NCBI GenBank assembly: GCA_963643985.1
Contig: CAVINP010000087.1
Span: 1 to 8,729, forward strand
Length of the DNA: 8,729 nt
Reading direction: 5' to 3'
Origin: SFTH01 sp963643985
GTDB taxonomy: Bacteria; Bacillota; Clostridia; Christensenellales; Aristaeellaceae
Shown: positions 1 to 6,591 of the stretch, in pieces
How the letters are laid out: each line of letters begins with the position of its first letter
How positions within the stretch are numbered: the first letter of the stretch is position 1
Position numbers and translations under genes: made by a program
Notes under the pieces: generated by a model
Database searches by the model: none
The model's input: only the letters and a program-made list of their open reading frames with translations
What the model was told of the DNA's origin: nothing

Positions 1-1871
1 GGCTGTGCCATCAGACCCTTGACGTTGGAGCCCTTCATGCTTCCGCCGTACTGGATGCGCATCTTCTGTGCAACGTTGCGGCCGAACTTGTGCTCGATGG
101 CCTTGCGGATCACGCCGATGGTGCGGTTGGCTTCCTCGTCGGTCGCGGTCAGGCCGGTGCCGATGGCCCAGACGGGCTCGTAGGCGATGACCACGTTGTC
201 CAGCTCGGCACCCTGCAGGCCGTGCAGTGCCATCTGAGTCTGATAGGTGACGATCATGTCGGTGTAGCCGGCTTCGCGCTCGTCCTTGAGCTCGCCGACG
301 CACACGATGGCCTTCAGGCCCGCGCGGACGGCTGCAACGGTGCGCAGGTTCACGGTCTTGTCGGTCTCGCCGAAGTACTGGCGACGCTCGGAATGGCCGA
401 TGATGACGTACTCGCAACCTGCGGCCTTGAGCATGTCGGCGCTCAGCTCACCGGTGTAGGCGCCGGAAGCCTTGAAGTGGACGTTCTGGGCGCCCAGATG
501 AATATTGGTGCCCTCGACGATGTTGCGCACTGCGGCAAAGCAGACTGCGGGCGTGCAGACGACCACGTCACACTTGGCGTTCTTCACCAGCGGAATCAGG
601 TCGGTGACCAGCTGTGCAGCCTCTTCGGGGGTCTTGTTCATCTTCCAGTTGCCGGCGATGATCGGGCGGCGCTCAGGCACAACGCGATCCTTCAGGCAGA
701 CAACGCCGGGCAGTTCCTTGCCCTCCAGGAATTCCAGAGAAGCACCGCCGCCGGTGGAGATGTGGCTCATCTTGTCGGCCAGACCCATCTGGGTCACGGC
801 TGCTGCGGAGTCACCGCCGCCGATGATGGTGATGGCATTGGACTCAGCCAGTGCCTGGGCGATGGCCAGCGTGCCCTTGGCGAAGTTCGGCATCTCGAAG
901 CAGCCCATCGGTCCGTTCCAGACGATGGTGCGCGCCTGCTTGATTTCCTCGGTGAAGAGCTTGACGGTCTCGGGACCGATGTCCATGCCCTCGAAATCAT
1001 CGGGGATATCCCAGGAGTGGGCCGTGATGCGCATGCAGTCATTGGAGAAGGAATCGCCGCAGACATTGTCAACGGGGAAGAGCATCTTGACGCCCTTGGC
1101 CTTGGCTTCCTCGATCAGTTCCTTGGCCAGATCGATGCGCTCCTCGTCCAGCAGGGAACGGCCGACCTTGCCGCCCATGGCGACACGGAAGGTGTAGCTC
1201 ATGCCGCCGCCGATGAGCAGCACGTCAACCTTGTTGAGCAGGCTCTTGATGACGCCGATCTTGTCCTTGACTTTTGCGCCGCCCAGAATGGCCAGGAAGG
1301 GGCGAACCGGGTTCTCAACGGCATTGCCCAGGAACTCCAGCTCCTTGCCGATCAGGAAACCGGCAACGGCGGGAAGATAGGCGGAAACGCCCTGCGTGGA
1401 GGCATGCGCGCGATGTACGGTGCCGAAGGCGTCGGAGACGTAGATCTCGGCCAGAGATGCCAGTTCCTTGGCGAACTCGGGGTCGTTCTTTTCCTCACCG
1501 GCCTCGAAGCGGACGTTCTCCAGCAGGATGGCCTTGCCGGGCTCGACGGCCGCAGCCAGACGCTTGGCATCGGGGCCAACGACATCCTTGGCCAGCTCAA
1601 CTTCGAAGCCGAGCTTCTCGCTCAGACGCTTGGCGACCGGCGCGAGGGAATACTTCATGTTGTATTCTCCCTTGGGACGGCCCAGATGAGAGCAAAGGAT
1701 GACAGCCGCATTGTGCTCGAGCAGGTACTTGATGGTGGGCAGCGCAGCATTGATGCGCGTCTCGTCGGTAATATTCATATCTGCATCCAGCGGGACATTA
1801 AAGTCGCAGCGGACGAGCACTTTCTTGCCGGAAACCTGGATATCTTCAACGGTCATTTTGTTCAGATTCAA
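1..1871 (-). CDS. pgk-tpi: Bifunctional phosphoglycerate kinase / triosephosphate isomerase fusion (3' end cut by window edge)
   Basis: This is a single open frame of 623 codons with no stop, checked codon by codon. The PGK part is residues 1 to about 395. It makes ATP from 1,3-bisphosphoglycerate and ADP. It shows VRCDFNVPLD (R21, D23, N25), GGAKVKDK near 200, GGGDS at 351-355 and TGGGAS at 373-378. The TPI part starts near 398 and interconverts dihydroxyacetone phosphate and glyceraldehyde 3-phosphate. It shows GNWKMNK (catalytic K410), GHSERR (H493), YEPVWAIGTG (E565) and QYGGS. The spacing of these catalytic residues fits stand-alone TPI. About 25 C-terminal residues lie outside the window. 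I chose the TTG start at 1871, not the ATG at 1856, because AAGGAG sits 9 bases upstream of it and the resulting N-terminus (MNLNKMTVEDIQ) matches clostridial PGKs. The two enzymes are normally separate. A covalent PGK-TPI is known from Thermotoga. Both act in the cytoplasm in glycolysis and gluconeogenesis. Confidence 0.96.
   Translation of the reverse strand, partial: MNLNKMTVEDIQVSGKKVLVRCDFNVPLDADMNITDETRINAALPTIKYLLEHNAAVILCSHLGRPKGEYNMKYSLAPVAKRLSEKLGFEVELAKDVVGPDAKRLAAAVEPGKAILLENVRFEAGEEKNDPEFAKELASLAEIYVSDAFGTVHRAHASTQGVSAYLPAVAGFLIGKELEFLGNAVENPVRPFLAILGGAKVKDKIGVIKSLLNKVDVLLIGGGMSYTFRVAMGGKVGRSLLDEERIDLAKELIEEAKAKGVKMLFPVDNVCGDSFSNDCMRITAHSWDIPDDFEGMDIGPETVKLFTEEIKQARTIVWNGPMGCFEMPNFAKGTLAIAQALAESNAITIIGGGDSAAAVTQMGLADKMSHISTGGGASLEFLEGKELPGVVCLKDRVVPERRPIIAGNWKMNKTPEEAAQLVTDLIPLVKNAKCDVVVCTPAVCFAAVRNIVEGTNIHLGAQNVHFKASGAYTGELSADMLKAAGCEYVIIGHSERRQYFGETDKTVNLRTVAAVRAGLKAIVCVGELKDEREAGYTDMIVTYQTQMALHGLQGAELDNVVIAYEPVWAIGTGLTATDEEANRTIGVIRKAIEHKFGRNVAQKMRIQYGGSMKGSNVKGLMAQ
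680..692 (-). promoter_or_regulatory. Possible internal ribosome binding site and GTG start for a free TPI
   Basis: At the junction of the two domains the minus strand reads AAGGA (688-692), then 7 bases, then an in-frame GTG (678-680, residue 398), two codons before the RRPIIAGNWK start of TPI. Initiation there would give a stand-alone TPI of normal N-terminal length. It may equally be the remnant of the separate tpi gene's own signal, or chance, since AAG-GAT also encodes Lys-Asp. Confidence 0.3.
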
Positions 1872-1880
1872 TTTACTCCA

Positions 1881-1886
1881 CTCCTT
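1881..1886 (-). promoter_or_regulatory. Ribosome binding site that decides the TTG start of pgk-tpi
   Basis: On the minus strand AAGGAG lies 9 bases before the TTG at 1871. A second GGAG (1876-1879) is only 4 bases from it. The in-frame ATG at 1856 is 24 bases from AAGGAG, too far for normal initiation. This favours the TTG start. Confidence 0.8.
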
Positions 1887-1904
1887 TTAAAAGATTCTGG
1901 ATGT

Positions 1905-1913
1905 ATTTTACCA
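1905..1913 (-). promoter_or_regulatory. Candidate extended -10 promoter of pgk-tpi
   Basis: Read on the minus strand this is TGGTAAAAT, an extended -10 (TGn plus TAAAAT, five of six matches to TATAAT). It lies in AT-rich sequence and would place the RNA start near 1898, giving a leader of about 27 bases. At 17 bases upstream I see only TTTTAT, a poor -35, which extended -10 promoters tolerate. It is assigned by pattern only. Confidence 0.5.
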
Positions 1914-2036
1914 CAAAGTCCGGAGAAATAAAAGTTAGTTTTTATGCAACAACCTGCCAAATTATGTTATTTGTCACGTTTTTTCCTATTTTCCGTACTG
2001 GTCGTTTGTTATCTTATCCGTGGACACATCCATCCC

Positions 2037-2058
2037 GTATCATTTTTAACGTATCATT
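2037..2058 (+). repeat. Direct repeat GTATCATT, two copies
   Basis: The 8-base word GTATCATT occurs at 2037-2044 and again at 2051-2058, 14 bases apart start to start. It lies immediately upstream of the rightward -10 box, covering the place where a -35 element would lie. It could be a regulator site, but spacing of 14 is not a whole number of helical turns and AT-rich sequence produces such words by chance. Confidence 0.45.
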
Positions 2059-2066
2059 GATATAAT
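2058..2066 (+). promoter_or_regulatory. Extended -10 promoter of the ecfA-lysA operon
   Basis: The sequence is TGATATAAT: a perfect TATAAT (2061-2066) preceded by the TGn extension. Transcription would begin near 2073, leaving a leader of only about 18 bases, with the ribosome binding site almost at the 5' end of the RNA. No good -35 is visible (TATCAT at 17-base spacing). This is the only strong promoter-like element I see for the seven plus-strand genes. Confidence 0.6.
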
Positions 2067-2074
2067 GCAGCCTC

Positions 2075-2079
2075 GGAGG
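2075..2079 (+). promoter_or_regulatory. Ribosome binding site of ecfA
   Basis: GGAGG lies 11 bases before the ATG at 2091, slightly long but acceptable. It begins only about 2-3 bases after the RNA start predicted from the -10 box at 2061. Confidence 0.7.
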
Positions 2080-2090
2080 GTCATCAAAAC

Positions 2091-3854
2091 ATGAACGATG
2101 CTGTTATCCGTCTTGACGACGTTGTATTTCAATATGAGGACAATGACACGCCGACCGTGAACCACATCACCCTTGATGTGGCGCGGGGCGAGTTTGTGGC
2201 TGTGCTGGGCCGAAACGGCTGCGGCAAGTCCACACTTGCAAGGTTGCTCAACGCGCTGCTGATACCCACATCCGGCACGGTGACGGTGGACGGTATACGC
2301 TCCTCGGCGGAGGAAGCGTATGCGGTGCGCGAGAGATGCGGTATGGTGTTTCAGAATCCGGACAACCAGATCGTGTCGACCGTTGTCGAGGAGGACTGCG
2401 CTTTCGGCCTTGAAAACATGGGTGTGCCGACGGAGCAGATCCGCCCCCGCGTGGAAGAGGCTCTGCGCGAAGTCGGCATGCTGGATCGTAAACTGGCTTC
2501 GCCCGGCATGCTCTCGGGCGGCCAGAAGCAGCGCGTGGCGATCGCGGGCGTGCTGGCCATGCGCCCTAAAATCATCGTATTCGACGAATCCACGGCCATG
2601 CTCGACCCGGTGGGCCGGCGGGACGTGCTGGGCATTGCGCAGCGCATCAACCGCGAGGACGGCGTGACGGTGATCTGGATCACCCACTATATGGAGGAAG
2701 CGGTGCATGCGGATCGCGTGCTCGTGATGGACGGGGGCCGGATCGCACTGCAGGGTACGCCGCGGGACGTGTTTTCCCATACGGACGATGTGGTGCGGCT
2801 GGGGCTGGATGTGCCGCAGATGATGAAGCTGGCCGCCTATCTCAGGGACAACGGCGTGGAGAACCTGCCGCAGAACATACTGACGGTCGCTGAAATGGCC
2901 GAAAAGCTCTGCGACGGCAGTTGCACGGTAAAACCTGCGGATGCACATCATTCGGAAAGCAGCGCTGCGCAGGCCAAAGAGGCACAGGGCAAAACCTGCA
3001 TTGAAATCAAGCAGCTGACGCACATATACATGCCGGGTTCGCCCTTTGAATCCAGGGCTTTGGACAACGTGAGCCTTGAAATCAGGGCGGGTGAGTTTAT
3101 CGGCATCATCGGGCACACGGGCAGCGGCAAGTCCACCATGATCGGCTATCTTGATGCGCTGGAGCGCGCCAAACCGGGCCACGTGTTCGTGGACGGCACG
3201 GATCTGGGCGAGAGCGGTGTCAACCTCACGCAGATACGCCGCAAGGTCGGCCTTGTGTTTCAGTATCCGGAATACCAGCTCTTTGAGGAGACGGTCGAGG
3301 CGGACATCGGCTTCGGGCCGCGCAATCTGGGCCTGCCCGAGGAGGAGATCCCAAAGAGTGTCCGGCACGCCATGCAGATGGTGGGGCTTGCGGAACGCAA
3401 GGCGAAGGCCTCGCCGTTTGCGCTCTCGGGCGGTCAGAAGCGCCGCGTGGCCATCGCGGGCGTGCTGGCCATGAATCCGTCCATACTGGTGCTGGACGAA
3501 CCGGCGGCGGGGCTTGATCCCGACGGCCGGCGCAGCATGCTTGAGATGATACGCGACATCCATGAAAGCGGTGTGACGGTGATCATGGTCTCGCACTCCA
3601 TGGATGACGTGGGCAAGTACTGCGATCGGCTCTTTGTGCTCAACCATGGCAGGATTGCGCTGCGCGGTACCCCGCGCGAGATATTTATGCACGCGGACGA
3701 ACTGCGCGGCATGGGGCTGGATGTGCCGGAGTACGCCGCCTTGGCAACGCTTCTGCGGGACAGGGGTTTTGACATCGACCCTGCGGCCTACAGCAAGGGC
3801 GAGGTCGGGGATGCGATCATCAAGAATCTGAACAAAGGCGGTATGGGGAAATGA
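2091..3854 (+). CDS. Energy-coupling factor transporter ATPase, EcfA1-EcfA2 fused in one chain
   Basis: This protein of 587 residues carries two complete ABC ATPase domains that power ECF-type vitamin or metal importers on the cytoplasmic side of the membrane. The first half has Walker A GRNGCGKST (40-48), Q-loop Q88, LSGGQ (141-145), Walker B IIVFDE with E166 and H199. Its DESTAMLDP is EcfA1-like. The second half has GHTGSGKST (341-349), Q391 in the EcfA2-like FQYPEYQLFEETVE, LSGGQ (445-449), LVLDEPAAGLDP with E470, and H502. Each half ends with a similar GLDVP...LA..LRD.G segment (238-255 and 542-559), so the C-terminal EcfA domain is duplicated too. A polar linker of about 30 residues (271-302) joins them. 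In most Firmicutes these are two proteins of about 280 residues that form a heterodimer. All catalytic residues look intact in both halves. The stop overlaps the ecfT start by 4 bases. Confidence 0.95.
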   Translation: MNDAVIRLDDVVFQYEDNDTPTVNHITLDVARGEFVAVLGRNGCGKSTLARLLNALLIPTSGTVTVDGIRSSAEEAYAVRERCGMVFQNPDNQIVSTVVEEDCAFGLENMGVPTEQIRPRVEEALREVGMLDRKLASPGMLSGGQKQRVAIAGVLAMRPKIIVFDESTAMLDPVGRRDVLGIAQRINREDGVTVIWITHYMEEAVHADRVLVMDGGRIALQGTPRDVFSHTDDVVRLGLDVPQMMKLAAYLRDNGVENLPQNILTVAEMAEKLCDGSCTVKPADAHHSESSAAQAKEAQGKTCIEIKQLTHIYMPGSPFESRALDNVSLEIRAGEFIGIIGHTGSGKSTMIGYLDALERAKPGHVFVDGTDLGESGVNLTQIRRKVGLVFQYPEYQLFEETVEADIGFGPRNLGLPEEEIPKSVRHAMQMVGLAERKAKASPFALSGGQKRRVAIAGVLAMNPSILVLDEPAAGLDPDGRRSMLEMIRDIHESGVTVIMVSHSMDDVGKYCDRLFVLNHGRIALRGTPREIFMHADELRGMGLDVPEYAALATLLRDRGFDIDPAAYSKGEVGDAIIKNLNKGGMGK

Positions 3855-4660
3855 TGAACAATGTGACGCTCGGCCAGTATTTCCCGGGCGACTCCTTTCT
3901 CTATCGGCTGGATCCGCGCATGAAGATGCTGCTGACGATCGCGCTGATCGTCATCGTGTTTATCAATAAACGCTTTGTGGGCTTCGCTCTGCTGCTTCTG
4001 TTCGTGATCTGGTGCGCGGTGTCGACCCAAATCGGCATTGGCTATATGTTCAAAGGGCTTAAGCCGCTGTTTGTGATCATTGCGCTTACCTTCCTGCTGA
4101 ACCTGTTTCTGATGAAGGACGGAGACGTGCTCGTCAGGCTTTGGATCGTCGAGATCACCTCGGGCGGCCTGAAGACGGCGCTGTTCATGGCGGTGCGCAT
4201 CATACTGCTGGTGCTCTGTTCCCAGCTTCTGACGTTTACGACCTCGCCCATATCTCTGACGGACGGCATGGAATCGCTGATGCACCCGCTGGCCAAAGTC
4301 GGCTTCCCGGCGCATGAGATATCCATGATGATGTCCATCGCGCTGCGCTTTATTCCGACGCTGATGGAAGAGGCCGGCAAGATCAAGCGTGCGCAGATGG
4401 CACGCGGCGCGGACTTTGAGTCGGGCAAGATTTTGCAACGTGCCAAGGCGATGGTGCCGCTGCTGGTGCCGCTGTTCGTGAGCGCGTTCAGGCGTGCGGA
4501 CGAGCTGGCTATGGCCATGGATGCACGCTGCTATCGCGGGGCCGAAGGACGCACGCGCATGAAGCAGCTGAAGCTTACATGGCGCGATGCCGTGGCAGCC
4601 ACTGCCGTGGCGGGTATGCTCGCCGTGGCACTGCTGCTCAACAGGTTTGCAACCGTATGA
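3851..4660 (+). CDS. ecfT: Energy-coupling factor transporter transmembrane protein EcfT
   Basis: EcfT is the membrane scaffold that links the EcfA ATPases to interchangeable S subunits. The protein has 269 residues, the family's usual length. Hydrophobic stretches near 26-39, 43-60, 70-88, 105-128 and 243-264 fit its membrane segments. The cytoplasmic coupling region carries the two family motifs that dock into the ATPases: MARGAD (183-188) and DARCYRG (224-230). In the second, Cys replaces the Gly of the strict Ala-Arg-Gly motif. The ATG at 3851 overlaps the ecfA stop (ATGA), which suggests translational coupling; a second ATG at 3854 is also possible. No S subunit gene lies beside it, so this is probably the shared (group II) module. 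Confidence 0.95.
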   Translation: MMNNVTLGQYFPGDSFLYRLDPRMKMLLTIALIVIVFINKRFVGFALLLLFVIWCAVSTQIGIGYMFKGLKPLFVIIALTFLLNLFLMKDGDVLVRLWIVEITSGGLKTALFMAVRIILLVLCSQLLTFTTSPISLTDGMESLMHPLAKVGFPAHEISMMMSIALRFIPTLMEEAGKIKRAQMARGADFESGKILQRAKAMVPLLVPLFVSAFRRADELAMAMDARCYRGAEGRTRMKQLKLTWRDAVAATAVAGMLAVALLLNRFATV

Positions 4661-5418
4661 GAAGGATACATCTCATTGTCGAATACGACGGCACCGATTA
4701 CGCGGGCTGGCAGCGACAGAACAACGCCATGACGGTTCAGGAACAGCTTGAGATCGCCGTGAAGCGACTGACGGGCGAAAGTGTCTGCGTTTCGGGCGCA
4801 AGCCGCACCGATGCGGGCGTGCATGCGCTGGGGCAGTCCGCACACTTTGACACGGAATCGCGTATCCCCGCGGACAAGTTCAGCTTTGCGCTCAACACGC
4901 TCCTGCCGCCGGACATCCGCGTGGTGAAATCCGAAGAAGTGAGTGCGGACTTTCATTCGCGCTTTTCGGGGCACGGCAAGCGCTACCGTTATCTGATACA
5001 CGCCGCTCCGCACGCAGGCGCATTGAATCGGCGCACGCACGCACACGTGATCTATCCGCTGAATGTTGCCCTCATGCAGCAGGAAGCACGGGATCTGGTC
5101 GGCACACACGACTTTGCCGCCTTTGCCGCCAGCGGCAGCGTGGTTAAAGACACGGTGCGCACGATCTATCGCGCGGACGTGACGCAAAACGGCAGCGAGA
5201 TATGTCTGATCGTGGAGGGCAACGGTTTTCTGTACAACATGGTGCGCATTATTGCAGGTACGCTCATCGGCGTCGGCTCGGGTAAGCTTGAACCGGGGGC
5301 CTTCAGACGGGCGATTGCAAGCGGCAGTCGGCTGGATCTGGGCGTGACGGCCCCGGCGCACGGGCTGACGCTGATGGAAGTTTTCTACGACGGTTCGGGG
5401 GAGGATGAGTCTAAATGA
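4657..5418 (+). CDS. truA: tRNA pseudouridine synthase A (positions 38-40)
   Basis: TruA converts uridines 38-40 in the anticodon arm of many tRNAs to pseudouridine in the cytoplasm. The protein has 253 residues, the usual size. The N-terminus IHLIVEYDGTDYAGWQRQ is characteristic. The catalytic aspartate is D52 in GASRTDAGVHA, followed by the RYRYLIH, DFAAFAASGS and NGFLYNMVRIIAGTLI segments of the family. I set the start at the ATG at 4657, which overlaps the ecfT stop by 4 bases (ATGA). The frame is open upstream to an ATG at 4579, but those 26 codons lie inside ecfT and precede the conserved N-terminus. Placement directly after ecfT is the classic Firmicutes order. Confidence 0.96.
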   Translation: MRRIHLIVEYDGTDYAGWQRQNNAMTVQEQLEIAVKRLTGESVCVSGASRTDAGVHALGQSAHFDTESRIPADKFSFALNTLLPPDIRVVKSEEVSADFHSRFSGHGKRYRYLIHAAPHAGALNRRTHAHVIYPLNVALMQQEARDLVGTHDFAAFAASGSVVKDTVRTIYRADVTQNGSEICLIVEGNGFLYNMVRIIAGTLIGVGSGKLEPGAFRRAIASGSRLDLGVTAPAHGLTLMEVFYDGSGEDESK

Positions 5419-5885
5419 CCGTAACGAATGTCATGCGCCTGCTCAAGCAGGCCGGGATACCGTTTGAAGCCTCGGAATACGAGGTGGATGAGTCCGATCT
5501 GAGCGGCGTGCATCTGGCCAATCAGCTCGGCGTGGACCCGGACTGCGTGTTCAAGACGCTGGTGACGCGCGGCGAAAAGCACGGGCTGCATGTGTTCTGC
5601 ATTCCTGCGCCTGCCGAACTGGATCTGAAAAAGTGCGCCAAGGCCGCAGACGAGAAAAAAATCGAAATGATCCACATGAAGGAATTGCTGCCGCTCACGG
5701 GCTATATCCGCGGCGGCTGTTCCCCTGTGGGCATGAAGAAGAAATTTCCGACGACCATCGATGAGACGGCGATACTCTTTGATAAGATATACGTCTCTGC
5801 CGGTCAGCGCGGCACGCAGGTGATTGTGGATCCTCAGTTGCTGGCGGAATATGTGGACGCAGAATTCGCCGACGTAACAAAGTAA
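5415..5885 (+). CDS. ybaK: YbaK/EbsC-type Cys-tRNA(Pro) deacylase
   Basis: This protein of 156 residues belongs to the YbaK/ProX editing family. The family hydrolyses tRNA(Pro) mischarged with cysteine, an error that prolyl-tRNA synthetase makes and cannot clear. The visible marks are the lysine K47 in DPDCVFKTLV, corresponding to the lysine important in characterised YbaK proteins, the FCIPAPAELDLKK segment, and the GGCSPVGMKKKFP loop (100-112) typical of YbaK. The subgroup assignment (YbaK, not ProXp-ala or another) rests on this loop and on length. The start at 5415 overlaps the truA stop by 4 bases, with GGGGAGG about 10 bases upstream. It directly follows another tRNA-acting gene in a coupled arrangement. 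Confidence 0.92.
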   Translation: MTVTNVMRLLKQAGIPFEASEYEVDESDLSGVHLANQLGVDPDCVFKTLVTRGEKHGLHVFCIPAPAELDLKKCAKAADEKKIEMIHMKELLPLTGYIRGGCSPVGMKKKFPTTIDETAILFDKIYVSAGQRGTQVIVDPQLLAEYVDAEFADVTK

Positions 5886-5901
5886 GAAGGGGGCGGCAGC
5901 T

Positions 5902-6573
5902 ATGTTCAGGGCGGTTTTGTTTGATTTCAACGGCACACTCTACAACGATACCGATTTTCATCGCGCGGCATGGCAGAAATATCTTTCGGATCGCTTCGGC
6001 ATACATCTGACTATCGACGATATCAACCGGTACTGCATCGGCCCGGGCAACGCCGATATTTTTCATACAGTGGTCGATCCCGATATGTCCGAAACAGACA
6101 TTCGCCGCTGCTCCGATGAGAAGGAAGCGATGTACCGCAACATGGCGCTGGCCAGCGAAGAGACGCGCAAACTTGTATCCGGTGCGCCCGAGCTGATGGA
6201 CGAGCTGACAAAGCGCGGCGTGCCCTTTGCCGTGGCCACGGCATCGTTGCTGCCCAATGTGGAGTTCTATCTGGGCGATCTTGGCCTTGGCAGATGGGTC
6301 AGCTTCGATCGCATCGTCTATGAGGACGGGCTACGCCCCAGCAAGCCCGATCCCGCATTTTATCTGGAGGCCGCGAAACGCCTGAAGGTCGATCCCAAGG
6401 ACTGCATCATTGTCGAGGATTCCGCCACGGGTTTTCAGGCCGCGCGGGACGCGGGCGCGGGACGCATCATTGCCATCGATACCTCCATGCCGCGCGACAA
6501 GATTCTGAAGATCGACGGCATCTACGATGTCATTCACGATTATTACAACTTTCTGCACTATCTGGACGATTAA
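5902..6573 (+). CDS. HAD-superfamily hydrolase, beta-phosphoglucomutase/phosphatase-like
   Basis: This 223-residue protein has the HAD fold with an alpha-helical cap after motif I, the arrangement of the phosphoglycolate phosphatase and beta-phosphoglucomutase group. Motif I is FDFNGTL with nucleophile D8. Motif II is VATAS (T113), motif III is RPSKPDP (K148), and motif IV is VEDSATGFQAARDAG (E172, D173). The odd point is N10: most HAD phosphatases have Asp two residues after the nucleophile, acting as general acid/base, and here it is Asn. The substrate cannot be told from sequence and I give no gene name. AAGGGGG 8 bases before the ATG supports the start. It sits 16 bases after the YbaK gene and 18 before dapF, so it is probably cotranscribed. 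Confidence 0.88.
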   Translation: MFRAVLFDFNGTLYNDTDFHRAAWQKYLSDRFGIHLTIDDINRYCIGPGNADIFHTVVDPDMSETDIRRCSDEKEAMYRNMALASEETRKLVSGAPELMDELTKRGVPFAVATASLLPNVEFYLGDLGLGRWVSFDRIVYEDGLRPSKPDPAFYLEAAKRLKVDPKDCIIVEDSATGFQAARDAGAGRIIAIDTSMPRDKILKIDGIYDVIHDYYNFLHYLDD

Positions 6574-6591
6574 GAGGGAGTACCGACATCC

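Noticed and set aside
1854..1856. ATG start for pgk-tpi
   Set aside because: It lies 24 bases from the AAGGAG and would remove the MNLNK residues typical of clostridial PGK. The TTG at 1871 fits better.
90..1931. A 613-codon plus-strand open frame
   Set aside because: It is exactly codon-aligned antisense to pgk-tpi, whose motifs are unmistakable on the minus strand. Its translation shows no family features and it has no ribosome binding site. GC-rich codon use opens this frame.
2021..2032. Inverted repeat TGGA-CACA-TCCA as a terminator
   Set aside because: The stem is only four pairs, no T-run follows, and it lies between divergent genes, where no terminator is needed.
2046..3692. A 548-codon minus-strand open frame
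   Set aside because: It is antisense to the EcfA fusion. The translation is rich in His and Arg without recognisable motifs. It appears twofold repetitive only because ecfA is internally duplicated.
3788..4518. Minus-strand open frames over ecfT (158 and 216 codons)
   Set aside because: They are shadows of ecfT with no recognisable domain, and they lie within a continuous plus-strand operon.
4579..4656. Upstream in-frame extension of truA
   Set aside because: The ATG at 4579 lies inside ecfT and adds 26 Arg/Gly-rich residues before the conserved TruA N-terminus. The 4-base overlap start at 4657 fits the operon pattern.
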